Part shown: positions 16,837 to 24,630 of the stretch, piece by piece
Layout of the letters: each line of letters opens with the position of its first letter
Position numbering within the stretch: the stretch's first letter is position 1
NCBI GenBank assembly: GCA_964557855.1
Contig: CAZLBP010000001.1
Span: 62,001-126,000 of the forward strand
Length of the DNA stretch: 64,000 nt
From: JAJRZL01 sp964557855
Lineage (GTDB): Bacteria; Zixibacteria; MSB-5A5; GN15; FEB-12
Direction: 5' to 3'
Program-made: the position numbers and the translations under genes
Notes under the pieces: model-generated
What the model saw: only the letters and a program-made list of their open reading frames with translations
What the model was told of the DNA's origin: nothing
Databases searched by the model: none

Positions 16837-17337
16837 CTACCATCCTTTGGTCATCTTATTTATGATAGATTCAACCAAAAGCACAATAGCCTTTTGCTGA
16901 CCATCTTCTTCCGTCTCCGTATCGACATTGTAGATTCCTTGCTGACTAATCCGTTCTTTCCAGATTTCGGAATCCGAGTCCCCCTCCTTGAGCTCAATCT
17001 CAAACGCCATCGTGACGGCATACGATATGACCTCTTCCGTTTCAGTGAATTCGTACGGACGGCGTTCGTATTGCACCAGGGCTCCGGTCAGAATAGCCTC
17101 GGCATTTTCGGCGGCTACGACCTTCAGCGTGCCGTCGTCCAACAAGGCATCGATAATGTCGTCGGTCATACGGCTCGCAAGGCCGAATTCGGGCGTTTGG
17201 TTCTCGAAGCGGTCGACGTAAATCGAGGATATTTCCGACTTCCCCTTAGGGCTAAACGTATATACGCCGCAGGATGAGACGAGAGTGATTCCGATCAAGT
17301 TCAGAAGCGCCAATCCGGTTTTGAGTTTGTAGTTCAT
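16837..17337 (-). CDS. lptE: LptE-family lipoprotein
   Basis: The 166-residue protein has a lipobox LVSSCG (Cys23) followed by VYTFSPKGKSEISSIYVDRFENQTPEFGLASRMTDDIIDALLDDGTLKVV and AEAILTGALVQYERRP. These match the LptE/RlpB family of outer-membrane LPS assembly lipoproteins, which sit as a plug in LptD. It ends with KMTKGW, the family's common final Trp. The lptB gene is also in the window (33862), but lptD is not. It may form an operon with hutU/hutI upstream (29 bases from the hutI stop), which would be an unusual pairing. Confidence 0.85.
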   Translation of the reverse strand: MNYKLKTGLALLNLIGITLVSSCGVYTFSPKGKSEISSIYVDRFENQTPEFGLASRMTDDIIDALLDDGTLKVVAAENAEAILTGALVQYERRPYEFTETEEVISYAVTMAFEIELKEGDSDSEIWKERISQQGIYNVDTETEEDGQQKAIVLLVESIINKMTKGW

Positions 17338-17366
17338 TCATTCAACTCAGTAACGTCGACCTTCAA

Positions 17367-18635
17367 TCAATTGTTCACAACGACCTTGCCGGCCTTGACG
17401 ACCCGGGACACGAGGTTAACGGCGTAATGGTAAGGCATTTCCCGATAATCGTTCATCTGCCAGAGGACCATATCGGCCGCCAGGCCTGTTTGAAGCTGCC
17501 CGATTTTCCCCCGACGATCTATGGCGCAGGCGGCATTGACGGTCATCGCCGACAAAGCCTCGGCGGCGGTCATCTTCAGCTCCAGTCCGGCCAGTGAAGC
17601 CATGAACGGCATTGATTCGCTGTAAGAAGAACCGGGGTTGCAGTCAGTTGAGAGGGCGATAACAACTCCTTCTTCGATCATCTTTCGCGCGGGAGCATAC
17701 TGTTTGCCTCCGAGCGAAAAGGTAGTGCCCGGCAGCAGGACTGCGACCGTCCCCGAGGCGGCTATGGCCTTTATGCCGTTCTCGGATATGTAGACGAGAT
17801 GGTCTGCCGATATTGCTCCCATTTCTGCCGCCAGTTCCGCTCCTCCGACCGACTTCAATTCATCGGCGTGGAACTTCAGTTTCAGGCCGGCCTTTTTGGC
17901 CGCCTGTTGAATCCGTCGTGATTCCTCGATATTATACACCCCTTCTTCGGTGAAGATATCGGAGAATTCGGCAAGGCGGCCTTCCATGACTTTCGGCAGC
18001 ATGTCGTTGTTGATGATCTCGATGTATTCCTCGCGACGGTCTCGATATTCATCGGGTACTTCATGGGCGCCCAGGAAGGTGGGTATCAGGTCGATGGGGT
18101 GTTTCTCGTTGAGATTCTGGATGATTTCGAGCTGCTTGATTTCGGACTCCGTGGACAGCCCGTAGCCTGACTTGGCCTCAATGGTCGTGGTACCGTGCCG
18201 GAGCATCCGGTCGAGGCGCTCTCTCGTTTTGTCCTGCAGTACCTGTTTCGATGTCGTCCTGAGGTCGCGCACCGAGGCCCGTATCCCTCCGCCGGCCTGG
18301 GCGATTTCCATATAACTCTTGCCCTGAATCCGCATTTCGAATTCGTTCTCTCGCGTTTTGGCGAATACCGGGTGTGTGTGCGGGTCGATGAGGCCGGGCG
18401 TGACCACTGCGCCTTTGGCATCGATTACCGTACAGCCTTCGGCGAGCGGCGTCTGGCCTTCGACTTCCTTCGACAGCCCGACCGCCAGAATTTCGTTGCC
18501 GGCGGCGGCGATGCCGCCGTTTTCAATCAAACCGATGTCTTTCAATTGATCGCCGATACGCGGCGCCGGACCGGCCATGGTAACGAGTTGGCCGATGTTC
18601 TTGATGAGTAGAGTGGCTTTCTTTTCCGGAGGCAT
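17367..18635 (-). CDS. hutI: Imidazolonepropionase
   Basis: The 422-residue amidohydrolase opens the ring of imidazolone-5-propionate to N-formimino-L-glutamate, the third step of histidine breakdown. Visible landmarks are the metal site DPHTHPVFAKTRENEF, the substrate loop GKSYMEIAQAGGGIRASVRDLR, IEAKSGYGLS, LKFHADELK, SADHLVYIS and LSTDCNPGSS. It starts 10 bases after the hutU stop, so the two are one operon. Confidence 0.97.
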   Translation of the reverse strand: MPPEKKATLLIKNIGQLVTMAGPAPRIGDQLKDIGLIENGGIAAAGNEILAVGLSKEVEGQTPLAEGCTVIDAKGAVVTPGLIDPHTHPVFAKTRENEFEMRIQGKSYMEIAQAGGGIRASVRDLRTTSKQVLQDKTRERLDRMLRHGTTTIEAKSGYGLSTESEIKQLEIIQNLNEKHPIDLIPTFLGAHEVPDEYRDRREEYIEIINNDMLPKVMEGRLAEFSDIFTEEGVYNIEESRRIQQAAKKAGLKLKFHADELKSVGGAELAAEMGAISADHLVYISENGIKAIAASGTVAVLLPGTTFSLGGKQYAPARKMIEEGVVIALSTDCNPGSSYSESMPFMASLAGLELKMTAAEALSAMTVNAACAIDRRGKIGQLQTGLAADMVLWQMNDYREMPYHYAVNLVSRVVKAGKVVVNN

Positions 18636-18645
18636 ACGCAGACTC

Positions 18646-20301
18646 TTATTTCTTCATCATGGGGATTTTGACTTTGTGCTTTTTCGCGAACTTGATCGCT
18701 GCCTCGTAGCCGGCATCGACGTGGCGGGCAATGCCCGTGCCGGGGTCGTTGGTGAGCACGTGGTTGAGGCGGGTCGCCATTTGTTTGGTGCCGTCGGCGA
18801 CAATTACTTGCCCGGCATGGATGGCATTGCCCATGCCGACCCCGCCGCCGTGGTGGATGGAGACCCATGACGCGCCCGACACGGCATTGAGCAGGCCGTT
18901 AAGCAGGGGCCAGTCGGCGATGGCATCGGAGCCGTCGCGCATGCCTTCCGTCTCGCGATACGGCGAGGCCACGCTGCCGCAGTCGAGATGGTCACGGCCG
19001 ATAACGATCGGCGCGGAGATCTTGCCCTTCTTGATGTACGTGTTCATGATGTCCGCGAACCGGGCGCGCTCGCCGTAACCGAGCCAGCAAATACGGGCCG
19101 GCAAGCCCTGGAAGGGAATGCGCTCCTGCGCCAGTTTGATCCACTGGACGAGGAGTTTGTTGTCTTTGAATTCCTTCAAGACGATGTCGTCGGTCGTGTG
19201 AATATCTTTCGGGTCTCCGGACAGCGCTACCCACCGGAACGGACCGCGTCCTTCGCAGAATAGCGGGCGGACGTAGGCCGGTACGAAACCCGGATAGTCG
19301 AACGCCTTTTTGAAGCCGCCTGTCTGTGCCTGCCCGCGAAGGTTGTTGCCGTAGTCGAATACGATCGAGCCGCGCCCCAGGAACTTGACCATCGCCTCGC
19401 AGTGTTTGACCATCGACTTGTACGAGCGTTCAATATACCCCTTAGAGTCCTTCTTGCGCAGCCGTTCTGCTTCGGTTATGGTCAGACCTTCGGGGACATA
19501 GCCGTTGAGTTCGTCATGGGCCGAGGTCTGGTCGGTCACCATGTCCGGTTTGATGCCGCGCTTGTAGATTTCGGTAAAGACGGTGGCGGCGTTGGCCACG
19601 AGGCCGATTGAAATCGGGTCGCCGGATTTGGTGTGTTGGTCGATCAGTTTGAGGGCGTCATCGAGTTTTTTCACTTTTACGTCGCAGAAACCCTGTTTGA
19701 CGCGTCGGGTGATGCGGGATTCATCGACTTCGACCACCAGTATCGAGGCTCCGGCCATGGTGGCGGCCAGCGGCTGGGCGCCGCCCATACCCCCCATGCC
19801 GCCGGTGAGTATCCAGCGGCCGGTCAGGTCGCCGCCGAAGTGCTGGCTGGCGGCGGCGGCGAAGGTTTCGTACGTGCCCTGGATAATGCCCTGCGTGCCG
19901 ATATAGATCCAGCTCCCGGCGGTCATCTGGCCGAACATGATGAGGCCCAGCGCGTCCATTTTGCGGAAGTAATCCCAGGTGGCCCAGGCGGGGACGAGGT
20001 TGCTGTTGGCGATCAGCACCCGGGGGGCGTAGTCGTGGGTGCGGAACACCCCGACCGGTTTGCCGGACTGGACCAGGAGGGTCTCATCATTGTCAAGAGA
20101 CTTCAGTGATTTACAAATGGCATGATATGCCTCCCAGTTGCGGGCGGCTTTGCCGAGGCCGCCGTAGATGATGAGCTCTTTGGGTTTTTCAGCGACTTCG
20201 GGGTCCAGATTATTGTTGATCATGCGGAAGGCGGCTTCCTGATGCCATCCTTTGCAGGTCAGCCTGGTTCCCCGCTTCGCCCGACACGTCTTAGCCTTCA
20301 T
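18646..20301 (-). CDS. hutU: Urocanate hydratase
   Basis: The 551-residue enzyme converts urocanate to imidazolone propionate using bound NAD+. I start at the ATG at 20301 (MKAKTCRAKRGTRLTCKGW), preceded by AAGGAG at 7 bases; the open frame reading further upstream runs through an assembly gap and is not coding. Family marks are QEAAFRMINNNLDPEVAEKP, NWEAYHAI, YIGTQGIIQGTYETF, WILTGGMGGMGGAQPLAATMAGA and GGVGMGNAIHAGQVIVADG. Length is normal. It is followed by hutI. No hutH is in view; hutG may be represented by the arginase-family gene at 48595. Confidence 0.97.
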   Translation of the reverse strand: MKAKTCRAKRGTRLTCKGWHQEAAFRMINNNLDPEVAEKPKELIIYGGLGKAARNWEAYHAICKSLKSLDNDETLLVQSGKPVGVFRTHDYAPRVLIANSNLVPAWATWDYFRKMDALGLIMFGQMTAGSWIYIGTQGIIQGTYETFAAAASQHFGGDLTGRWILTGGMGGMGGAQPLAATMAGASILVVEVDESRITRRVKQGFCDVKVKKLDDALKLIDQHTKSGDPISIGLVANAATVFTEIYKRGIKPDMVTDQTSAHDELNGYVPEGLTITEAERLRKKDSKGYIERSYKSMVKHCEAMVKFLGRGSIVFDYGNNLRGQAQTGGFKKAFDYPGFVPAYVRPLFCEGRGPFRWVALSGDPKDIHTTDDIVLKEFKDNKLLVQWIKLAQERIPFQGLPARICWLGYGERARFADIMNTYIKKGKISAPIVIGRDHLDCGSVASPYRETEGMRDGSDAIADWPLLNGLLNAVSGASWVSIHHGGGVGMGNAIHAGQVIVADGTKQMATRLNHVLTNDPGTGIARHVDAGYEAAIKFAKKHKVKIPMMKK

Positions 20302-20527
20302 TCGATTTCTCCTTTTTGCTGGGNNNNNNNNNNGCTGGGGGGAATATAGGGGGTGGGGGGTGGGGAGGCAAGGGGAACGTAGGTGAATAGGTGCCGAAGA
20401 TTTCAAACGAGTTTCTGCATTTCTGTGAAGTAGGCACCCGAAGATTCTTGTTGACACTAACTAGCGTTGCAATACAGCTTTCTATGTTAGATGAAGAGCT
20501 TGAAATTCCAATGATAGGGGAACACAA
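20302..20527. other. Intergenic stretch with an assembly gap and G-runs
   Basis: Ten N occupy 20324-20333. The sequence GCTGGG appears on both sides of the gap, so the joined contigs may overlap rather than be apart. Immediately right of it is a run of G-tracts (20337-20369: GGGGGG, GGGGG, GGGGGG, GGGG) able to form a G-quadruplex, a likely cause of the break. Further right TTGACA at 20453-20458 could be part of the promoter of the following gene. Confidence 0.6.
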
Positions 20528-21172
20528 GTGGATAAGAATAGTACGGGAAAATCTTTTGTATGGAGTGGAGGTGTTGCGGTAGCTGCAACTGTTGTAACGG
20601 CAGTTGCCACGGCTTCAATTGCGTGGGCTTACTTCTCGCAGTTAGGTATTATGTCGGACCAGCTGGATGTAATGCAGGGCACTCTTAAATCAATTGAGCA
20701 CAGTCAGCAGATGGTGCAGAAGCCAATGTTGATCATGCACTTGCACGGGGATCCGTCAAAGCTCTCGGCAACTGGATACAAGTCTACTGAAGAAGGTGGT
20801 GAAAGATGGGAACTACCCTACTTTTTGATTAACATTGGCAAGAATCCTGCATTCAACATCTCATATTATCACACGACTTCAACGGATTCAGTAATTTCGA
20901 TTGAGCAAATATCTCAATTCGAGTATCGATGGGCTGACAATCTAATTTTCCCCGATGAATCAATTCCCTGCGGCTTTGATCTACTTCTGAGACAGGTCTA
21001 CTATGATGCGGTAAAAACAGGTACCAAGTACTATCGACATTTCGTTGTCAAATACACTGATGAATATGAGAACCACTATTCATACTATGCGGTATGGGAA
21101 ATCGAGTATGAGGAAGAGGGCGAACCGCTGAAGTTCAGACCAATCAGCTATATACCGGCAAACATCGACTAG
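20528..21172 (+). CDS. Hypothetical single-pass membrane protein
   Basis: The 214-residue product starts at a GTG with an AGGGG site upstream. One membrane helix (about residues 11-35; VWSGGVAVAATVVTAVATASIAWAYF) is followed by a short coiled stretch (SDQLDVMQGTLKSIEHSQQMVQ) and a beta-rich domain of about 150 residues, rich in Tyr. No family recognised. The gene is visibly AT-richer than its neighbours and lies between an assembly gap and repeats, which suggests acquisition by transfer. The domain layout recalls small membrane-anchored accessory proteins of unknown function. Confidence 0.7.
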   Translation: MDKNSTGKSFVWSGGVAVAATVVTAVATASIAWAYFSQLGIMSDQLDVMQGTLKSIEHSQQMVQKPMLIMHLHGDPSKLSATGYKSTEEGGERWELPYFLINIGKNPAFNISYYHTTSTDSVISIEQISQFEYRWADNLIFPDESIPCGFDLLLRQVYYDAVKTGTKYYRHFVVKYTDEYENHYSYYAVWEIEYEEEGEPLKFRPISYIPANID

Positions 21173-21297
21173 CTCACAGCCTCGTAGGGCAGAACCCGAA
21201 TCCGCCTTTGGCGGATGCTGTGGTTCTGCCGTTTAATGATGGCTTTGCAGCACGAGGCAGGTAGTACGAGGCGTGCGTTGCGTCCCGTGTAACCTGG

Positions 21298-21339
21298 GCG
21301 TCAGGTCACACCCCGCTGGCGCGGGTCAAGACCTGACGC
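21298..21339 (+). repeat. REP-like palindrome, copy A
   Basis: Arms GCGTCAGGTC and GACCTGACGC enclose a second stem (CCCCGC/GCGGGG-like) around TGG, and the unit ends in AACACAG. The full 42 bases are identical to the copy at 53225-53266, 32 kb away. A half copy (right arm only) lies at 21372-21387. Confidence 0.85.
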
Positions 21340-21415
21340 AACACAGTAGCGAGTTCGCTGAGGGACGGACAGGACCTGACGCAACACAACGGGAGCTGCT
21401 GAAATGGGACGGGCC

Positions 21416-21455
21416 GCCAGGTCACGCCCACCTTACGGCGAGCAAGACCTGACGC
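21416..21455 (+). repeat. REP-like palindrome, copy B
   Basis: Arms GCCAGGTC and GACCTGACGC with a partly degenerate inner stem (CCCACCTTACGGCGAG). Followed by AACAT. Confidence 0.75.
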
Positions 21456-21496
21456 AACATCTAAATCATGAACCGGGGCTCTAAGCCCCGTTCCGT

Positions 21497-21532
21497 CGGG
21501 TCTTGATTTCGGCTTGCCGAAATTGTGACCCG
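21497..21532 (-). repeat. REP-like palindrome, copy C, inverted
   Basis: Read on the minus strand it has the same layout (CGGGTCACA, inner stem ATTTCGGC/GCCGAAAT, TCAAGACCCG). It overlaps the first possible start codon (GTG at 21525) of the transposase gene. Confidence 0.75.
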
Positions 21533-22070
21533 CCGGCCCCACATTCCACTTGTCAAACGTACCTTACCGACTGATGATACCGCCATGGGGTTACGCTATG
21601 CAGATCAGATATTTGGGGCGTGCTTCTTTGTGACTACGACATTTAAGGACTGGAATGAGCACGGTCGACGTGATGGTGTCTATGAGGCATTAACGGATTC
21701 GTTAACGTTTTCTCTCGAGAAGTATGATGCCAAACTGCCTGCCTTTGTGCTTATGCCTTCGCACCTGCATCTACTCATCATCGTCGATGGAAAGAGTCTC
21801 TCTTCGTTTATGCGAGATTTCAAGAAGTTTGTGGCACAAAAAGCTTTCAGAGACTTGGGAATTCACGATAGCCAAGTCTGGATGCCACGATATGATAGAG
21901 TCGTTGTTGCGTCGGAGGTCGTGTTTCGGACGAAGGTTGAGTATATCCACGCCAACCCGGTGCGGTCGGGCTATGTAACCGATTCTGCGGACTGGAAGTG
22001 GTCGAGCGCCGGTTGTTACTTAGAGGATAGGGCGCCTGTTGTGCCGGTGTGGAAGGAGTGGTTATGGTGA
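21525..22070 (+). CDS. REP-associated tyrosine transposase (RAYT, Y1_Tnp/IS200-like)
   Basis: The product is 181 residues from the GTG at 21525, or 161 from the ATG at 21585; the shorter form is plausible because the GTG sits inside a repeat hairpin, and neither has a clear ribosome site. The HUH metal motif is LMPSHLHLLI and the catalytic Tyr is in KVEYIHANPVRSGY, both family hallmarks. The ending WKWSSAGCYLE is also typical. RAYTs are single-copy, non-autonomous-looking transposases that process REP hairpins. The gene is flanked by REP-like palindromes on both sides (21298-21532 and 22077-22172), as expected of such systems. Confidence 0.92.
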   Translation: MTRRPHIPLVKRTLPTDDTAMGLRYADQIFGACFFVTTTFKDWNEHGRRDGVYEALTDSLTFSLEKYDAKLPAFVLMPSHLHLLIIVDGKSLSSFMRDFKKFVAQKAFRDLGIHDSQVWMPRYDRVVVASEVVFRTKVEYIHANPVRSGYVTDSADWKWSSAGCYLEDRAPVVPVWKEWLW

Positions 22071-22076
22071 TACGGG

Positions 22077-22118
22077 GCGTCAGGTCACACTCACCTTGCG
22101 GTGAGCAAGACCTGACGC
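22077..22118 (+). repeat. REP-like palindrome, copy D
   Basis: Arms GCGTCAGGTC and GACCTGACGC, inner stem CTCACC/GGTGAG with loop TTGC, followed by AACTCAG. It begins 6 bases after the transposase stop. Confidence 0.85.
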
Positions 22119-22143
22119 AACTCAGCTCGGGCGTATCTTCGGG

Positions 22144-22172
22144 GCGTCAGGTCACAGATCAAGACCTGACGC
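22144..22172 (+). repeat. REP-like palindrome, copy E, without inner hairpin
   Basis: The same 10-base arms are separated by only ACAGATCAA, so this copy has lost the inner stem. AACAT follows. A left-arm remnant (GCGTCAGGTC) is at 22202-22211. Confidence 0.8.
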
Positions 22173-22250
22173 AACATGATAACGTGGCTGCGGAGGGGAA
22201 GGCGTCAGGTCATCCGCCGTGGGAGGACTGGCGTGGGTCAAACTGCCTCC

Positions 22251-22294
22251 GAGTTTGGGGTGGCCACCCGGTCGAGTTAAGGGTGGCCACCCGG
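22251..22294. repeat. Two copies of the GGTGGCCACCCG repeat
   Basis: GAGTTTGGGGTGGCCACCCG at 22251-22270 and GGGTGGCCACCCGG at 22281-22294. The first is identical to 10633-10652. A third, AGTTTGAAGTGGCCACCCG, at 22845-22863 forms a hairpin with AGCCACTCCAAAC at 22831-22843. Confidence 0.65.
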
Positions 22295-22310
22295 TGGAGA
22301 GGCTACTGAA

Positions 22311-22450
22311 AAATAGGTTCGTTTCAAAGACGTCAGCTTTTGCGACGCCTTACCTGTCGTTGTTTATCTGTGAGTTAGGGATTGATATGGGTTCGTTTCG
22401 TAATAGCGGTTCTTCGGGCCGGCTTCTCCCAGAAATTGGTTCGTTTGGAA
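22311..22450. repeat. Three spaced GGTTCGTTT motifs
   Basis: GGTTCGTTT recurs at about 22317, 22390 and 22439, within non-coding DNA. On the minus strand these give the short spurious peptides QTNQFL and ETNPYQS, a pattern seen as intergenic repeats in many environmental genomes. Confidence 0.45.
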
Positions 22451-22630
22451 AAAGTCGTTTTTTTTCGCTTGGGTTCTTTGTCGTCGAGTGACACATGGTT
22501 CATGATCGAGACCTATTGATTTTGGTTTATGTTCTCTATTAATAGGGGAAGTACCGGATTCACCATCGGTATTGTAGGCAAATTGTGAATGGCTGTTTGT
22601 TTGGCGCATTTTAGAACACGTGCTGGAAGA

Positions 22631-22978
22631 GCCCACCCGTTGGGTGGGCTACCTCTTGGGAGGCGGACAGCTCGCGAGCTGTCCCTACGCAGAACTGGAT
22701 TCCCGCTATCGAGGGAACGCCAGGATGGCGAAACGCGAAGCGGGATATCGACCTACATTTACTCTTAGGAGTCGGAACCGCAGGGGTTCCGACCTACTTC
22801 TCTGGTTTTGGGGTTGTTCAAAATCCAGGGAGCCACTCCAAACAAGTTTGAAGTGGCCACCCGTCGCTGGATACGGAAGAGGCAGGTCCGAAGCGGACCT
22901 GCCCTACAAGTAGGATTGTCTAGTGATTTTGGAGAATGAACCGAAAGGCGTCAAGCCCCAAGAGGGCTTGACCTACAG
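22631..22978 (+). repeat. Array of different hairpins, most followed by CCTAC
   Basis: Distinct palindromes lie in one strand sense: 22631-22649 (GCCCACCC/GGGTGGGC), 22665-22684 (GGACAGCTCG/CGAGCTGTCC), about 22701-22750 (ATTCCCGC...GCGGGAT), 22771-22793 (GTCGGAACC/GGTTCCGAC), 22882-22903 (GCAGGTCCG/CGGACCTGC) and 22950-22972 (GTCAAGCCC/GGGCTTGAC). Four of them are followed directly by CCTAC or CTAC, the first by TACC. The stems differ in sequence but share this tail, so they look like one REP-type family with diversified stems rather than a CRISPR array. Confidence 0.65.
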
Positions 22979-23056
22979 GACTCCGAGTGACGGCACCCGA
23001 CCCCGGATTTTTAGCTTGCCATGAGACGCCCCCCGTGCCTATCTACTCCCTAACAC

Positions 23057-24457
23057 ATGGAACAGATAAACAACATCCTGACAGCCGTCTCCAATTTCGT
23101 GTGGGGCTGGCCTATGGCCCTGATTCTGCTTTCTACCGGGGTCATTCTCACCTTGCGCACTATCTTCATTCAGATTCGGGGATTCGCGCATGGGGTCGGG
23201 ATCGCCACCGGGAAGTACGATGATCCGGATCACACCGGCCAGTTGACGCATTTCCAGGCTTTGTCGGCCGCGCTCAGTGCGACTATCGGGATCGGCAATA
23301 TAGCCGGCGTGGCGATCGCGATTTATTTCGGCGGTCCGGGCGCGATCTTCTGGATGTGGGTCACCGCCTTTTTCGGGATGGCCATCAAATACACTGAATG
23401 CATGCTGGCAATCAAGCACCGCAAGGTCGAGCCCGACGGCAACATTCGCGGCGGCCCCATGTATTTTATCGAGCTGGGCATGCACCGTTTCTTCAAACCG
23501 CTGGCGTACCTGTTCGCGTTCTGTACGGCCGTGGCGGCGTTCGGTGCGGGTAATATGGTTCAGTCCAATACCATGGCTCACTCGCTGGTCGACGCGCTCC
23601 AGATATCTGAGGAGAATGTCGCTGTCTTCCGTTGGGGAGTCGGGATTGTAGTGGCCACGCTGGTGGGGACAGTCATTATCGGCGGCATTAAGCGGATCGG
23701 CGCCGTCGCTTCGCGGCTGGTGCCGTTTATGTCTGTCGTGTATGTGCTCAGTGCTTTAATCATTATCCTCATGAACATTGATCAAATAATCCCGGCTTTC
23801 AATATGATCTTCCACGACGCTTTCCACGCGACCGCAGTGGTCGGCGGCTCCGCCAGTGGCGCGACCGTCTGGATGACGTTCACCTGGGGCTTGCGGCGCG
23901 GTCTGTTCTCCAACGAGGCCGGTCAGGGCTCGGCGGCGATGGCGCACTCGACAGCCAAGGTCGAAGAGCCGGTCCGTGAGGGTTTGGTAGCGATGCTGGG
24001 ACCGTTTATCGATACGATCGTGATCTGCACCATGACCGCGCTGGTCATTATCACTACCGACGTCTGGGATTCCGGTATCAACGGCGCGCCGCTCACAATG
24101 GCGGCCTTCGACAAAGCGTTGCCGTTTTACGGTACCTGGATGGTTGTGGTAGGGATCATGCTGTTTGCTTTTTCGACGGTCGTGGCCTGGTCATATTATG
24201 GTGAAAAGGGGATCGAGTATCTGGGAGGGAGAGGCGCCAAGATGCCTTACAAATGGGTCTATATACTTTTCACACTATTGGGCGCCCGCTTCGATCTTAC
24301 GACAGTCTGGTCGTATGCCGACACGGCCAACGGTCTCATGGCGGTGCCGAACCTAATTGCGCTCATTGCTCTGTCGGGAATCGTGGTTAAAATGACCAGG
24401 AAGTACATGGACGAGAAGCGGCAGGGGTTGCACGTGCCGTATGAGAAGCGAACTTAA
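23057..24457 (+). CDS. Sodium:alanine symporter family (AGCS) transporter
   Basis: The 466-residue integral membrane protein has about 10-11 hydrophobic segments and the AGCS signature region LSAALSATIGIGNIAGVAIAIYFGGPGAIFWMW, then TWGLRRGLFSNEAGQGSAAMAHS. AGCS proteins import alanine or glycine with Na+. The last part (MALGARFDLTTVWSYADTANGLMAVPNL in essence) is also typical. No ribosome site is obvious before the ATG, so the start is less certain. It lies alone after the repeat field; substrate is inferred from the family. Confidence 0.93.
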   Translation: MEQINNILTAVSNFVWGWPMALILLSTGVILTLRTIFIQIRGFAHGVGIATGKYDDPDHTGQLTHFQALSAALSATIGIGNIAGVAIAIYFGGPGAIFWMWVTAFFGMAIKYTECMLAIKHRKVEPDGNIRGGPMYFIELGMHRFFKPLAYLFAFCTAVAAFGAGNMVQSNTMAHSLVDALQISEENVAVFRWGVGIVVATLVGTVIIGGIKRIGAVASRLVPFMSVVYVLSALIIILMNIDQIIPAFNMIFHDAFHATAVVGGSASGATVWMTFTWGLRRGLFSNEAGQGSAAMAHSTAKVEEPVREGLVAMLGPFIDTIVICTMTALVIITTDVWDSGINGAPLTMAAFDKALPFYGTWMVVVGIMLFAFSTVVAWSYYGEKGIEYLGGRGAKMPYKWVYILFTLLGARFDLTTVWSYADTANGLMAVPNLIALIALSGIVVKMTRKYMDEKRQGLHVPYEKRT

Positions 24458-24630
24458 ATCCGATGAATTAACTCCACTTATCGTCAAAATAGACGGCTGT
24501 TTAGCTGGACATAGCACATTTGTTGGGCTACCATTCCCCTGTCAGAAGAGCTGTTATGCCATTCAAGCAGTACTGACCATAGCCGATACTCTAGATATGA
24601 AAGCTAATACGACATAAGGATTTAACTGAT

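Noticed and set aside
20302..20457. A longer N-terminus for urocanate hydratase
   Set aside because: The extension runs through the ten N and G-runs and is not like any HutU N-terminus; AAGGAG before the ATG at 20301 fits better.
20391..20582. Small plus-strand gene of 63 residues before the hypothetical membrane protein
   Set aside because: It overlaps the next gene in another frame, lacks a ribosome site and shows no recognisable domain.
22364..22636. A 90-residue open frame on the minus strand with QTNQF and ETNPY motifs
   Set aside because: It is a product of the GGTTCGTTT repeats; no ribosome site and no protein-like composition.
22620..22985. Possible CRISPR array
   Set aside because: The units are different palindromes with unequal spacing and no constant repeat of 25-40 bases; no cas genes nearby.
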